Shown here piece by piece: positions 37,341-49,800 of a stretch of DNA of 64,000 bases (the first letter of the stretch is position 1; every line of letters begins with the position of its first letter). This DNA is from Brachypodius melanocephalos (Eukaryota; Chordata; Aves; Passeriformes; Pycnonotidae), in the NCBI GenBank assembly GCA_013398615.1, contig VZSR01003282.1:6591872-6655871 (forward strand), read 5' to 3'. Both the position numbers and the translations under genes were made by a program. The notes under the pieces were generated by a model. It worked only from the letters and a program-made list of their open reading frames with translations. It did not search any database and had not been told where the DNA came from.

Positions 37341-37885
37341 TTTTATATTTTGTTTCCCCACTGGTACCCCTCAGATTGACTGTTCAGCCGTTGGCAGCCT
37401 TTGCCATGCAGCGGGAGAGGAGCAGCCTGGGCTGTGCCCACCAGGGCGCTGCGCAAAGCCTGCCCCACACAGAAAGAGGCTTCTTGCAGCTGCAGTTTTA
37501 CATTCTGCTTAAGCGTGTAATCATTCATTTTATCCACCCTCTCCTTCCTTTAATAGGAATATGTACTCGGGCTGGTCTCTGGAAGGAATGCGGTTAATGC
37601 TATTCTCATGCATAATTGTGTATGTCCATGGGAAGCACTTTCATTTATATTCTGGTGGCCAGATATATTTTTTACCAGCACATTGTCTGTGGAGGCCAAT
37701 GTTCCTCAGCAAAGTGGGCACTGCAGAATTTCATTGTCTCTTGGAAGGCCACTGTTTCTGGTTTGCTTGCACATCAGTTTGAAATACATCTGAATCAATG
37801 CTGATCTTAATAGGCATTAAAACCTCAATTTTGGTTTTATAACTATGCAACTGAGGGGAACAATAAAGAAGCACCACAAACAGCA
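37341..37885 (+). other. Possible alternative terminal exon region (uncertain)
   Basis: A pyrimidine-rich run ending CCTTCCTTTAATAG at 37556 resembles a splice acceptor. Directly after it, in phase 0, a 78-codon frame (EYVLGLVSGRNAVNAILMHN and onward) stays open to TGA at 37791-37793. AATAAA follows at 37862-37867. The phase agrees with the donor at 6575. The protein is not recognised and is not the expected next NCKAP5 segment, so chance is the main alternative. The 37390-37480 part is GC-rich with several CpGs. Confidence 0.15.
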
Positions 37886-40800
37886 AACAGGCTATTTTGG
37901 AATGTGTGTGATGTGAGCATGTTCTACAGACTGTGTCATGCCTCTACTGAAGACAAAATGTTTTTTCAAAATATTTGTTTTAAAAGAGAGAGAAAAATAT
38001 GCAAATGAAGTCTATTAGCAAGGAGACTAAATGCATGCTATCCATTTCTATAAAATATATGTATGGATTTACCATAATATACTTGGACTTGCAATAAAAA
38101 ACAGAGTAGCCTGGAAGATGACTGAAAATAGAATATGATTAGGGGAGTTTAACCCTGACTTTTAGATGCACTAAAAAAATGTAGTGTATGCTCATTTATG
38201 TGCAAATGTAATGGAAAAAGGCTGTAGGTAAAGTGGCGAAAGCCTAAACAAAATAAACACTTAATTTTCTTTTATTGTACTTTGTGACTATTAATAATAT
38301 TACGGTACTAAGGCAGAAACATTAAACTAAGCAGGGGACCAATAAATGTTCCTAGACTGTGCAATGCTGTTGATATTAGTGGCTAATAGCTCCAGAGTTC
38401 ACATAAAATGCAGATTGAAGTACAAAGAGGATGTTTAGTGAAGTCAGCAGTGGCAGTGAACTGTTTACAGGTGAAACTAATAACCAGAGGGCAGGCACAG
38501 CAGGGCATTTTCTGCTAAAGATATCGAAACAGGAACTTTTGGAAGCACTTAATCAGTCTGTCTCTGTCCTCAGGGAAGAGATTTGATAATCCCAATTTAT
38601 AGCTCTTCAAAACTATCTTCTGAAAGCATTAATTATTATGTGCCATGTTTCCATTTATAAATATCATGAAAAATGCAAGGACTATGGAGTATGCCAATAT
38701 TAAAAAGTCCACATTGATTTAAGAACATCATGCTGAAAGTTATGAAAGATGATTTGATACCACACTGTTGGGTGCATGAATGAGAAACTGGATTTGGAGT
38801 TAATGAACCGTAATTAAGTTCACTCACTGTGACACACAGAAGAATGTAAGACTCGGCAGTAGTCACACTGTGCTTTGTTTTGCCTTGCAAATCCGGACAC
38901 AAACTGTTTCCCACATCTTTATCTGAGAGATCACAAAGAAAATACTGACTGCAGAAGAAAATAAATAGCTGTAAATTTAATTGAAGAAAGGAGATCTCCT
39001 TCTCTCCTGTGCCCTACATGCTGAATGGCAGGGGGCAATAAAAGTACAAAACTGACAGAGTGTTAGACAATATTCATCTTAAGAGTGATGCATTTTACCA
39101 GTGTCAGTAGAAGAACTAAAACAAGAATGGGTGCTTAATTATATTAATGTGGAATAAGATCATTCACTCCACAAGGAAAAGAATAGGTTTGAGGAAATAC
39201 TTTTTTTCTGAGGTGTTTTTATTCAAAACAGTATATAATTATTTTCATTATTATTTTATTGTACAATATATTCTGCATTTATAGGAAAATTGAGACAGTA
39301 TAGTTCTTTTGCCTGACTTTGATCATCTTTCATATTTATCTAATTTTTTCCTATTTTGATTTGATTTGTGATTGGAATAATATGATAGGCTACCAGAGTT
39401 TTAAAATATCTTGTCTGTGTGCATATTGCACGGTAGATAATCACTGATTATGGTATCTCTCCAGATGTCTGTTTCTTCAAGACAAAGAATATAGTTTGAG
39501 GATGGGACAACTAGCAATAAGTAAAACAAAAGTGAGACAAAATAAACTGTACTGGTTATTTATGGTTCTACCCAGTTCTGCAATGAGCTGCTCTGCTGGG
39601 TTTCTTAGTGCAAGAAGGAGGCAGAAGCTCAAGCAGAGGGTTTCTTCAGTGAGCAAAGAGCCAGGGTGCAATTATCCTCTTAAGTATCTCTGCATTCACA
39701 TCTGTCTAGGAAGAATAAGGAGGACTGCTGGTAATATTTGGCATGATTTTTTCTCAAGAGCTAATGAACATGTCTTTACTCAGAACTAGAAATGGATAGA
39801 AATCTTTTGTTAAATAAATTGGTTATGTTTTAAGATACTGAAAGATTCCAGGCTGCTGCTTTCTGCTGTGGCATTGAACCTCAGGGTAAAACAGCAAGGC
39901 TTGTCTCCAGAACACAAACTCAGAATTAACTTGTCAGCACTCTGAGAGTCTCCCTCCCAACAGGAGCCACCTCACTGGAAGTCCTGAGGATCTGCTGTGG
40001 TGGCTGAGCCATTGAGCAAACTCTCAGCATGCATGAGGGTGGGCACCCTGTAAGAGAATGAAATGTGAGAACTTGACTGGAACAGTTTCCCCTGAGCTGG
40101 TCAGAGCATGTAATGGAGGTCAATCTGGCTTTTCTTCGGTAATCTGTTACCACAGAATCAAAGAATCTGTTAAGCAGGTTAGATGGAAACACCACTATTT
40201 TAAGTCTGTTGAAGGGAGAGACTCATTTTCCTGTCTGCTCACTTGTCGTCTCTCACTTTGTGGTCTTGTATTACCTCACCTTCCTCTCAATGCATTTTAA
40301 GAAATTTATCTCTCAAGCCTCTTGTGAATAGCTGACTTGGCCTTCTGACCCATCATTAGTGTAAAGCTCAACTCACCACTCTGCTTGAAGAGGTATCAAA
40401 AGACATTGTTACTATTTCCCAGGTCTTCCTCACTCTTCAGAAAAATGTCATTAATAGCTAAAAGATCCTGCTCTCCTTCAAAAACCTCTAAAATACATCT
40501 TTAATGCACCATATATTGAAAAAGAGAAACCTTAAAGTGACTCCTACTCTGAAATCCCTGCTTATTCTCCTGCCCACACTTTACAGAGCATCACTAAGTC
40601 CTTCTAGATCACGGTCCTAGCAAGAAGGATTAATAGTAATTTCATGCAGCAGAAATGGAAACAATATTCTAGATGGTGGGGGAAGGATTCCCATCATTTT
40701 CAAGATCTGGATCATCATCCTTTGGAGGCAAAAGTACATCCTGACAATAAGTATTAAATGTTTCTTTAGTGCCAGGGAACTCTTCCCCTCCTGCCCTTTG

Positions 40801-43800
40801 GAAGGTGCTGGCTGTCGTTCGTGTACCTCGTGGTACAACTGCAATCCATTAAGTTTTTCCAGCAGGGTAGCACGTAGCATCTCAGAGCTTCCTTACATCT
40901 TCTGGCAAAGTTCAGTTGCCTGGAAACTGCTTGTGAATTTGAGTCAAATTTTCCTTCTCATTTCAGGGTGGGGGTGTGTGGAAAGCAAAACAGTGAAAGA
41001 CCTCTACTATCGAGGGAGAAGGAGATGATTTTGTCCTGCTTTTATGAGGTTCAGTTCTCTCCTCTGCCTCGAGAGCACTGCAGCCTCTGAGCAATAGGTC
41101 ATCATGTTGCACAGGGTATTCACAGTCCCTTTTGTTGACTCTTCTCTCTGTATAAATAATTGACTGTCCACTGGTACAGGAATAGGAAACTAAATCTCCC
41201 ACTACAGAACAACAACAAAAAAATCTTTCTGCTTAATTAAGTATTCTGTGCAAAGTGAGGAAGCTTCCACACAAAGGGTGGGAGAGACCCATTCAGGAAC
41301 CACTTATTTCAGGCTCACTCAAATTGGCAGTTCCAGTGGCATCTCCTCAGTTCATTTTTGTCCAAACCACACTTGGGTTCCCAAGCATGGGATGTCTCCT
41401 GCATTCTGGGTGTTATGCTTTCTATTACTTTATCTCAGGCTGTTGAAATGCATTTCAGGCCTTGCTGTCTGGAGAAATGCGATGCTGATAGTTGTAGGCA
41501 GCTGTGATGAACTGTCACATCAGGACAAGAAAAAACTGAGTAAAATGTAATATTCAGTGAATATTCAACTGAATAAGCAAGTTCAGCTTGGCCAGCACTG
41601 TACTAAAAGACACCTCTTCAGGTCCCAGAATACATTATGTCCGAATAAACTGAAAGCTGCCTGACCTGGTATAGCTCAGGATTTCCAATGCTGTCAGTCT
41701 TAAAGAAACCTGTGAGCTTCTCAATTTTTTATGAGCATGTTTATCATCACATACAAACCATCCATTTCTCCAGGTCATTCTTTCAGATTACTGAAATAAT
41801 ACTTTGTGAGCAATGACTTGACTCTGCTTTTATTTATATTCTTAAGCCACAATCTGTCTGGTATGGTGGCTTCATACACTTATTTTTAAATATCTTCTTC
41901 TCCTGGTTACATGATAGCACTTGAACTGCAAGTTGTATTCATAAAACCAGGAAGCATTCCAAGAACATTGGCACTTAACACATTGCAGGTTACAGGTTTT
42001 GATTTTAAACCAAACTGTTGTTTTTGGCAAGTGAATTTTCCCCTGAACCTGATGCATTTGAAATATTGATGTGGAGGAATTGACTGTGGGGATCCAGATC
42101 AAGAGACTTACTCTGCTGGATCCCCTGCCTAAATGTGGTCCTTCCTTTCTCATCTCATTAATGATGCAGGACTTTCATGCACAAGCCAAGAGGTGACTTG
42201 ACCTTTTGCCCTCAGCAGTGCCCACTGAATTTGTGTTGAATCAAATGGGCACTCGATTCTGAAATGCAGATATTAACACACTATTTCAATAAATGACACA
42301 AATACTGATAAATTTTAATCCATCTGGCTGTGAAAATAAGGCAGTGGTGCTTGAAGAGCTCATTGTGTCCTGATAGTCAGGTGAAGGATTCACATCTATT
42401 TCATCACTGTTTTCCACCATCAATTTGATTCTTTTGACAGCCTGCCCAATGAATCGAAATTCAGAGCTGACAAATATATATGTCTTTGCAACAGGGACAG
42501 AAGCTACAGTTAAAAATTTTCCAGCAGTTTTTTTTCAGTCTTTGAATGAGAACAAAGTGAAATTCTTTCCTAAAGGACTGTTGAACCAAAGAGTTAAAAA
42601 TAATAAAATAAAGTTTTTCTCAATAACTTAGGCAAATGTGACCTCAGATTTAATAACTGGATATGTAATTCTAAACAATGATTCTGATCATGAACCTGCA
42701 CTTCTTAGTTGAAACTTCTACCCCAAACAACTTGCTAGAACATTCATTTCCCAAGTGCTTTCCAGGACAGAGTTTTGAACATATTTGACCAACTAGAGAA
42801 AAAGATCATTTGATTGTCTGTTTGACACAATGCATAAATCCTAACAGAATAGAAAATTCGGAGAACAGAGCTTGATTCTTCTTTTGTTTATGTTTTTATC
42901 TTCAGTCTATGTATTCATCTCCGAGTCCACCTGTTTGGTGCAGCACTTTGAATCTGTAGGTGCACAGCTGTGTTTGGAAGTTAGCACAAGTGTGATTTAA
43001 TATTTATTATCAGGTACAGCTTCTGTTGGATCTATCTCAGAACTGAAAATAGGTAGGAACAGAGACCAAAGCTGTGGGATATGACTGCACTGTTTAAGTG
43101 AGATTCATCCCATGGTGAAGATGAGAGGTACAATGTCTGTGAAGCACTTACACCCTGCTGCTATTCAGACCTGAGGACAGAAGGGAGGATTTAAACACTT
43201 TCCTGCCGGCTTTTGTTATCATTCAATTCCTCACAGCTCTGGACTATGCTGAACACGCTCACCATTTGGCTCACAGCTTCCCTTTCCACTAAGGTTTCTT
43301 ATAATACCACTCTGCAAAGGAAAGCACCGAGGGGTTAAACATCAAAGCAATGCAGTAGAGGAGGAGGAGGAAAGAAGTCATATTGGAAATTACTGATGAC
43401 TGGAGTCTGGAAGAATGAGATGTAGCAGATTATTTACAGTTATGCAAAACTGGAAGTCAAGTACATCCAGGACTCTGCTGTAGTTGGCAAGGGAAAGAGG
43501 ACCTGACCCTGCATGAGCAGAGCACAGGAACCCATCACTGACTGAATTAATTCACATTGCTTGAATGTAATGAAGTACTTTTTAATTTTGCTCTTGGCTC
43601 TTCTGATGTCTTATGAATCACAAGCCTTTTATTGGCCTTGTTTTACAGACCAGATAGCAAGGGAGCCACAGTGTTTACCTATCTCATATGGAAAATGTGA
43701 GGCTTAATTAATGTTTGCAAAGACCTGGTGGATCATCCACCAGAAATGTTACATCTATGCTGTATTATTCTTATCCACTGTAAAAAGTTCTCCCTCGACC

Positions 43801-46800
43801 TTTTCTCACCTTCTAATGACCTTTTAAAACTGAGAAAATATTATTGCAAATGGCTTGGGGCTTTATTTAATATGGATTACATATTTTTCAGGGCCAGTGG
43901 TGTGAGGATATATGTCACTTGGGGGCCCAGTTCAACCTCCCTTATGGTTCTTTCTTAATGAGTACCATAGGTTGTCCAGCCCTGCATGAATTTAAGGATG
44001 GCACTTGCAAATGAGGATACAAATTTCAGAAAGCACAAACCTGTGAACCTGGGCTCACAGTGTATGAGTTGGACTCCAAAAGCTGTGAATGAGAAAAGAC
44101 ACTTTTTCAAGTCCCGATGCATCAAGGCTAGAGCATTTTTTCCCAAAGCATAGTAGGAAACAGGAAATTTTCATTGATGGGAAGAAATCTAATTGACATT
44201 GCTGATATCTTGTGGAATTACTTGAAATATTTATGATGGTAAAGTCATTGTTTATATCGTAGTCACAAAATGAAGGCAAGGAAGGAAATACGAAGAACAG
44301 TGCTCCCTATTAGACACAACTGCCATCTATTCTTAGGGATATTTTAAAAACTCAAACCCACAAGGTCTTTATATCTAAGCTATATTTATATATCCACATG
44401 TATGGCTCAATGCACTTATTAGCAAAGCTCAGGAAGTGGTGCAGAAGAGATAGGAATAGAGATGAATGCATGAAAAACCTAAAAATAGGGTGAGCTACTC
44501 TCGATACACTGGTTGGTACTGTACAGAAAGGAGAATTGTGCTTTTTTTTGCAGCTCCTCAGTTTGGAATGTGCATTCTGGGTATTTGTGGCTTTCAGTGT
44601 TGTATCACAAGATTTTCTAAAACTCACAGACCGTAATTCTCTAACCTCCAAACATCCCTCTTCCCCAGCGTGAAGTGTGTCGATTTTGGATGTCATTGTG
44701 CTGTCATTAATTACTGTGTGGACTGGGAGCCGGTGTTTGCCCACAGCCCAGTGACCAGAACCTAATTACATTCAATCTGCACAGAGCGAGGCCAGTGCCA
44801 AGGCTGCGTCATGTCAGTGCATCTGAAAATTGTATCTCTCATGGATGCTGGAGTGTGAAACTCTTTTGTTACCAAGAAAAGCTGCCTGAACAAGCCGAGG
44901 GCAGGGCTGGTTGAACCCAGCAGAGGAACCTTTAGACAATGAAATTAAGCTCTTCCCAAGTGTTGCTTTTTGTTCAGGCCTTACCAAGTCATTCCCCGTG
45001 ACTGAGCAGCTAAAACCACTGGATTTGTGATCTGCCTCTGTAAATACTTGTGTTGCAGAAGTCAGTCCTGCTCTTTTTTTTTCCCCTAAGTGAATGAGCC
45101 CTCTGGGCCATCTCCAACCAAGCTGCCTGTGAAATTATTGGACTGTAATCTTTCCAGCTGATTCACAAATCTATGAACTGCATCTCTGTGCACCTGCGTG
45201 TGGGGCACCTCATGTCCCCAGCTGGATTTGGGTGGGAAGTGGAAGGTGGTGAGCCTTCTAAAGCTGCTCCTTTCCCTGTGGTGACTCGGCTCGTGGGCAA
45301 GATGAGCTGTGGGAAGGCACAGCCTGTGGTTTTTTTTCTCTTTATTTTAGGTGTGGGCCTGTCTGATCCCTTTTCCCAAGCAGACTTCAACCTTTTCTTG
45401 TGCTGTGACTCTCCTTCAGGCATTTGTTGCCTCTGTGTGTTTTTCTTGGAAGTTAGAACATCTCCTAAGACCAATGCAAATTAAGTGGCTTAAAAGGGCA
45501 CAGGTATTATAAAATAAAGACCTTTAACTGAATCCATGTAAATGTTCACTGCTGCTTTGTATTATTTAGTAGGAAACACAAGAAAAGGTGTCATGTTTAC
45601 AGACTGGGTATCCTCACACACTCAGGAGACCAAAAGAGAGTGCTGCTGTGGTGATGGGATTGCCCATGGACTTGTTTTTCCAAACTCTGAAAATAATGAG
45701 AATTATCACACATTCATGGATTATTTAAGCAGATTCCTCCTGTGATTTACAAACCTCTCAGAAAGTTCTGATAATTAATAAGCTTCCAAAGAGTAACTGG
45801 GGGAAGTATCTGCATGGTGTATGGCACTTTTCATTATCCTAGTGTTTCTTGGGATGTGAATGATGGCTTGCTTTCAGTGAGGAGCCATCAGAGATAAATT
45901 CCTCCCATCTCTGTGAGAAAGAGCAGAGTCTGTTAAGTAGAACTTCATTTCCCCAGAATGGCAATACGGACGTTTATGAGCTAGTCAAAGGCGATGCATC
46001 TACTGCCCTTTATTGAAATCCTTGATAGCCTTGCAAAACAGATAAATTTTTTCTTCTCCTCCTCATGACACATATTTTTCCCCATCCGTTTGGTGTAGGC
46101 AATTTCCCTCAGCACAGATGGCACTCTGAGTGTGTCCCCACCGGCAATGTCCATTACGCTGTGTCCAGGATCTGGGCACTGAATGAGGGGCTGACACACT
46201 CTCACTGTCACTGCTGTCACTGCTGGGGCAACAGAAAGGACCCCGTTGCAGGCAGATGTAGCAAACTGGAAATGGGAGCAGAAAAACACATTTATGTTTT
46301 CTATTGGGGAAAAAAATCCCAACGTATGTGGCTGCTCTCAAACCTGGGGCTAATGCAGCTTTTGTCCTTTTGGTGGGGTAACCCCTTAGTAAATGGAGTC
46401 TGGAATTTGGTGCACAAGAGCACTTAAGGCCACAGTTAAGTAGTCAAGGAAAACAGCAACAATAAAAGGTTACAGATAAAAAGAGGTGATTTTCTTTCCT
46501 GAGCCCTGAGGACTCGTGATCCCAGTCTGTACTCATTAGGATACAGCACAGTGAGAATTCTCAGTAAGGATCTTTGATCTGGGGAGGTTTTGATGGCCTT
46601 TGAATGAGCAAGTGGTATTATAGCTAACAATAACATACCTGTTTTCTGTGATCTTCCAAATACCCTTTAAGGAAGCAAGTAATTAACCAAGACCTTTTGC
46701 CTTGACTACAGCAGTTACTGAAACATGATGAGAGCAGAGGATGGTACATTGATGTGATGTACATCAGTGGATGTAGCAGCACATCACTGACAGAGCCTGT

Positions 46801-49800
46801 GAGGGAGCAGAGTTCAACCCAGAGGAGAAATCCAAAGCCAACAAGCTCAGTTGTTTCTCAGTCAGAGAAAAAACAGCAATTGCTCAGGATAAGATTTTCC
46901 CCAAATTTGCAGCAGAGTCGGTCTGCTGAAAATAGAGGATCAGAGTCAAGAGAGAACATGTTTCAAAGACAATTCAAATTTTTGGTGACTGTAGAGATGA
47001 AAATGGATTGAAGAAATCAAATTCTTAAGCAAAGATTTGACCTTTACTGTGCTTGTTTTCCTGGAGTAAGATTGATCTTACACATCTAGAGGAGAAGATA
47101 TTCAATGCCTTGTCATTGGTTACAGAAAAATCCTGCTACTATTTTAATGTTTAAAAGATACAAATCTTGCAAATATTGCCATATTTTTGAAAGAATTTTA
47201 CAAACGTTCAAATGTTCATGATTTGCCTTTTCTTCCTAAGTTCCTATAAAACATACTTAGTTGGCCAAATAAAAGACAAGGCTCTCAGAAGTGTGGAAGA
47301 CAATTTTCACTTCAGGCACAGCAGAAAAGATTGATTTCCATTTCCTGAATCAGATAAATGACTTGGTGTTTGAGAGGAAAAATGATTCTTAAATATTTTG
47401 TCCAGCTTTAGGTATGACTACAGGGGCAGGATTTTTTTTTCTTGCATTTGTGGAGAATACTTACTAGCTTGTACGTGCTGCAGCAATTATATATAAAAAC
47501 CAGATTTTAAAAACCAAATTTTAAAGCAGCCAGGAAACCTTTTGACTGTATTCTGCAGTAGTCTCAAATAGAGCTCTCAAATTTGATCACATAAAGGTTG
47601 AAATGGAGGCCTTCAGGCTCTCCAAACTCAACTGGTTTGGGAAATGCCTCGTGAAAATTCTTGTTTAATCCAGGAGGCCAAACACTGAGTCAATATTTAG
47701 ACTGAGGGCTGGATCTTCAGCTGGCACAGGACCACTTCTTCCAGTGATGAGCTGGAGATGGATAGACTTTGCAGCCCCTATTTCTTCTGGTTTTGTTTCT
47801 TGCCTTCTGGTGGTGGGTACAAGATTTTCCTTTCATTCCCTGTAACCCAGACTTGGGGAACTACATGCAGCCTCCATCTGCACGAAGATGAAGTGTGACT
47901 AAGTCTCTTGCCTCTCTGATGTTGGAGAGAGCCTGGAAAACAATAGCCTGGAGGCTCTTAAACTGTAAGGCAAAGAAAACAGATTTATCATTTCAAATAA
48001 TATGGTTTATACGATGATGTCAAGATTTTTTCAAACACAGAGCTAAAGATGCTCTAATTTATCCCAGTGGAGAATCTGATCCTAAATATTAGTCAGGAGA
48101 CAAAAATGAACTGTTTATGCAATAGGGATAACCTCCCTCTCTCTTTTTCACTCTCTCTGTGTCTCTGAGCTGGCTGTTCCTATGGAGATCGCCAGTCTCT
48201 TCTGCAAGCTCATCTTATATTCTGTCTTGGAAGGCTACTTACAGTTGAGATCCACAGGATGCTGGCTCCTTCCCATTTGCTTTGGAGACAGCAAATTTTG
48301 GCAGCAGAACATCTTCAAGTGCCAGCTGGCATCAGGCTTGACACAGCTGTAGTAGTGGGACAAGAATTTACTTACAAACAAATCTCCCTGTTTGAACCCT
48401 GTGTTACCATCCTGACTAATTGTGAATGCACTGAAATGTGTTTGCTGAACTCAGAGGATGCTCCTGAAGCTCAGATTTGTACAGTTCAGAGTCCAGGAGG
48501 CAGCCAGTTACTGCATCCCTTCTCTTAACTGCCTTTGCCAGACTCAATCCCCATTCCCCCACACAGCTCGTGCAGTGACCTACAGGAAAAGTAGGTGTTT
48601 GCTCTACACAGTTCTGTGGGCTCCTTGCTGGAGAACTGGAAGAATCACAGTTTCCTTCTGATCTCAGGTGCTGCTGCTCTCAGATATTTCTTAGTTACTG
48701 GTAGGACCTGCAGGGGAAGGTGGTGCATTGTCAGGCTTTGCCTTGTGTGGTTGCATTTTGCTGTCCGACTTGGGCGTTGCAAAGAACACGATGTTTAAAA
48801 GCATTCAGAAAAGGAGATATTCCTGCTTAATTTCCAAGGCTGAAATGTGGAAAGCAAAGGATGTAAATCCATACATGAGTGATCAACAAGAAGGCAAATA
48901 TTTCCTTTATTAAAGTCAGTTCATATTAAGCTGGCTAAGGGCGTTCAAAAATAAATATATACTTTGTATTTACCAATACTGGTAAACGCATGTATTTTCA
49001 TTACTATGGATTTATCTCTCTTCTGTTGGATTTTCTTCTAGAAACAAGAGATTAAGAGAATACAGCCTTATTTAAAACCAATTCCCTGAGCTCAATCTGC
49101 CCCTTCTGCTTTTGACCATTGGAAAAACCCTTTGTAATCTGCTAAAGCAACAAGACAGCCTAAGCAGGGAGCATTTTTGAGTAAAACAGTATATTCCATC
49201 CTCAAAGCTTCTGTAGCTCTCTCAGTCATTAATCACTTCCAAATCAGCCCTTTTCTCTGACTTTACCAAGCGATGTTCCAACACCCATTTCTTGACATGG
49301 GGGAAGCTGTCCTGCTGCAAGTGTTCTCTAGAGATTTGCCAAAAATCAGAGTAGAGCTTCCCAAAAAGGAAGGCAACAATAGGAGCTGAAGTACCTCACA
49401 AAAAAGAGGTATTCAAATTTAGGAGAACTGGATGGAATCATCAGTTTTCTACTGTATATCTGCATGGACAGAATGAGGAGTAGTGATAATTAAAAAAAAT
49501 ATAAAACTGTTGTACAAAACATTTGTGATTTGTCGTGTGTGCCTCGTTGCTCAGTCCCTTTGGTTTGTGTAGGGATAGTTTCATGTTTGCTGAGTCCTGA
49601 GAGTCCCAGATACTCATGTGCCTCCCCAGGAAAGCAAGCAGAGAGCAGAGAGACAGCAGCTGCCACTACCCAGCTCCCAGCTAGAAATGATACCATATCT
49701 GTGCCCTGTGCTTCCTGTGGATTTAGAAAATAGTTTGGTTTCAAAGTCTTCAAAGAGTTCTGAGTGGTCTTGATCTATGCTGCCATAGAAACAATAGTCT

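Noticed and set aside
40150..40200. CCACAGAATCAAAGAATC resembling a CR1 tail in minus orientation
   Set aside because: The following bases do not continue into the GGTTGGAAGGGACC block, so the resemblance is too short.
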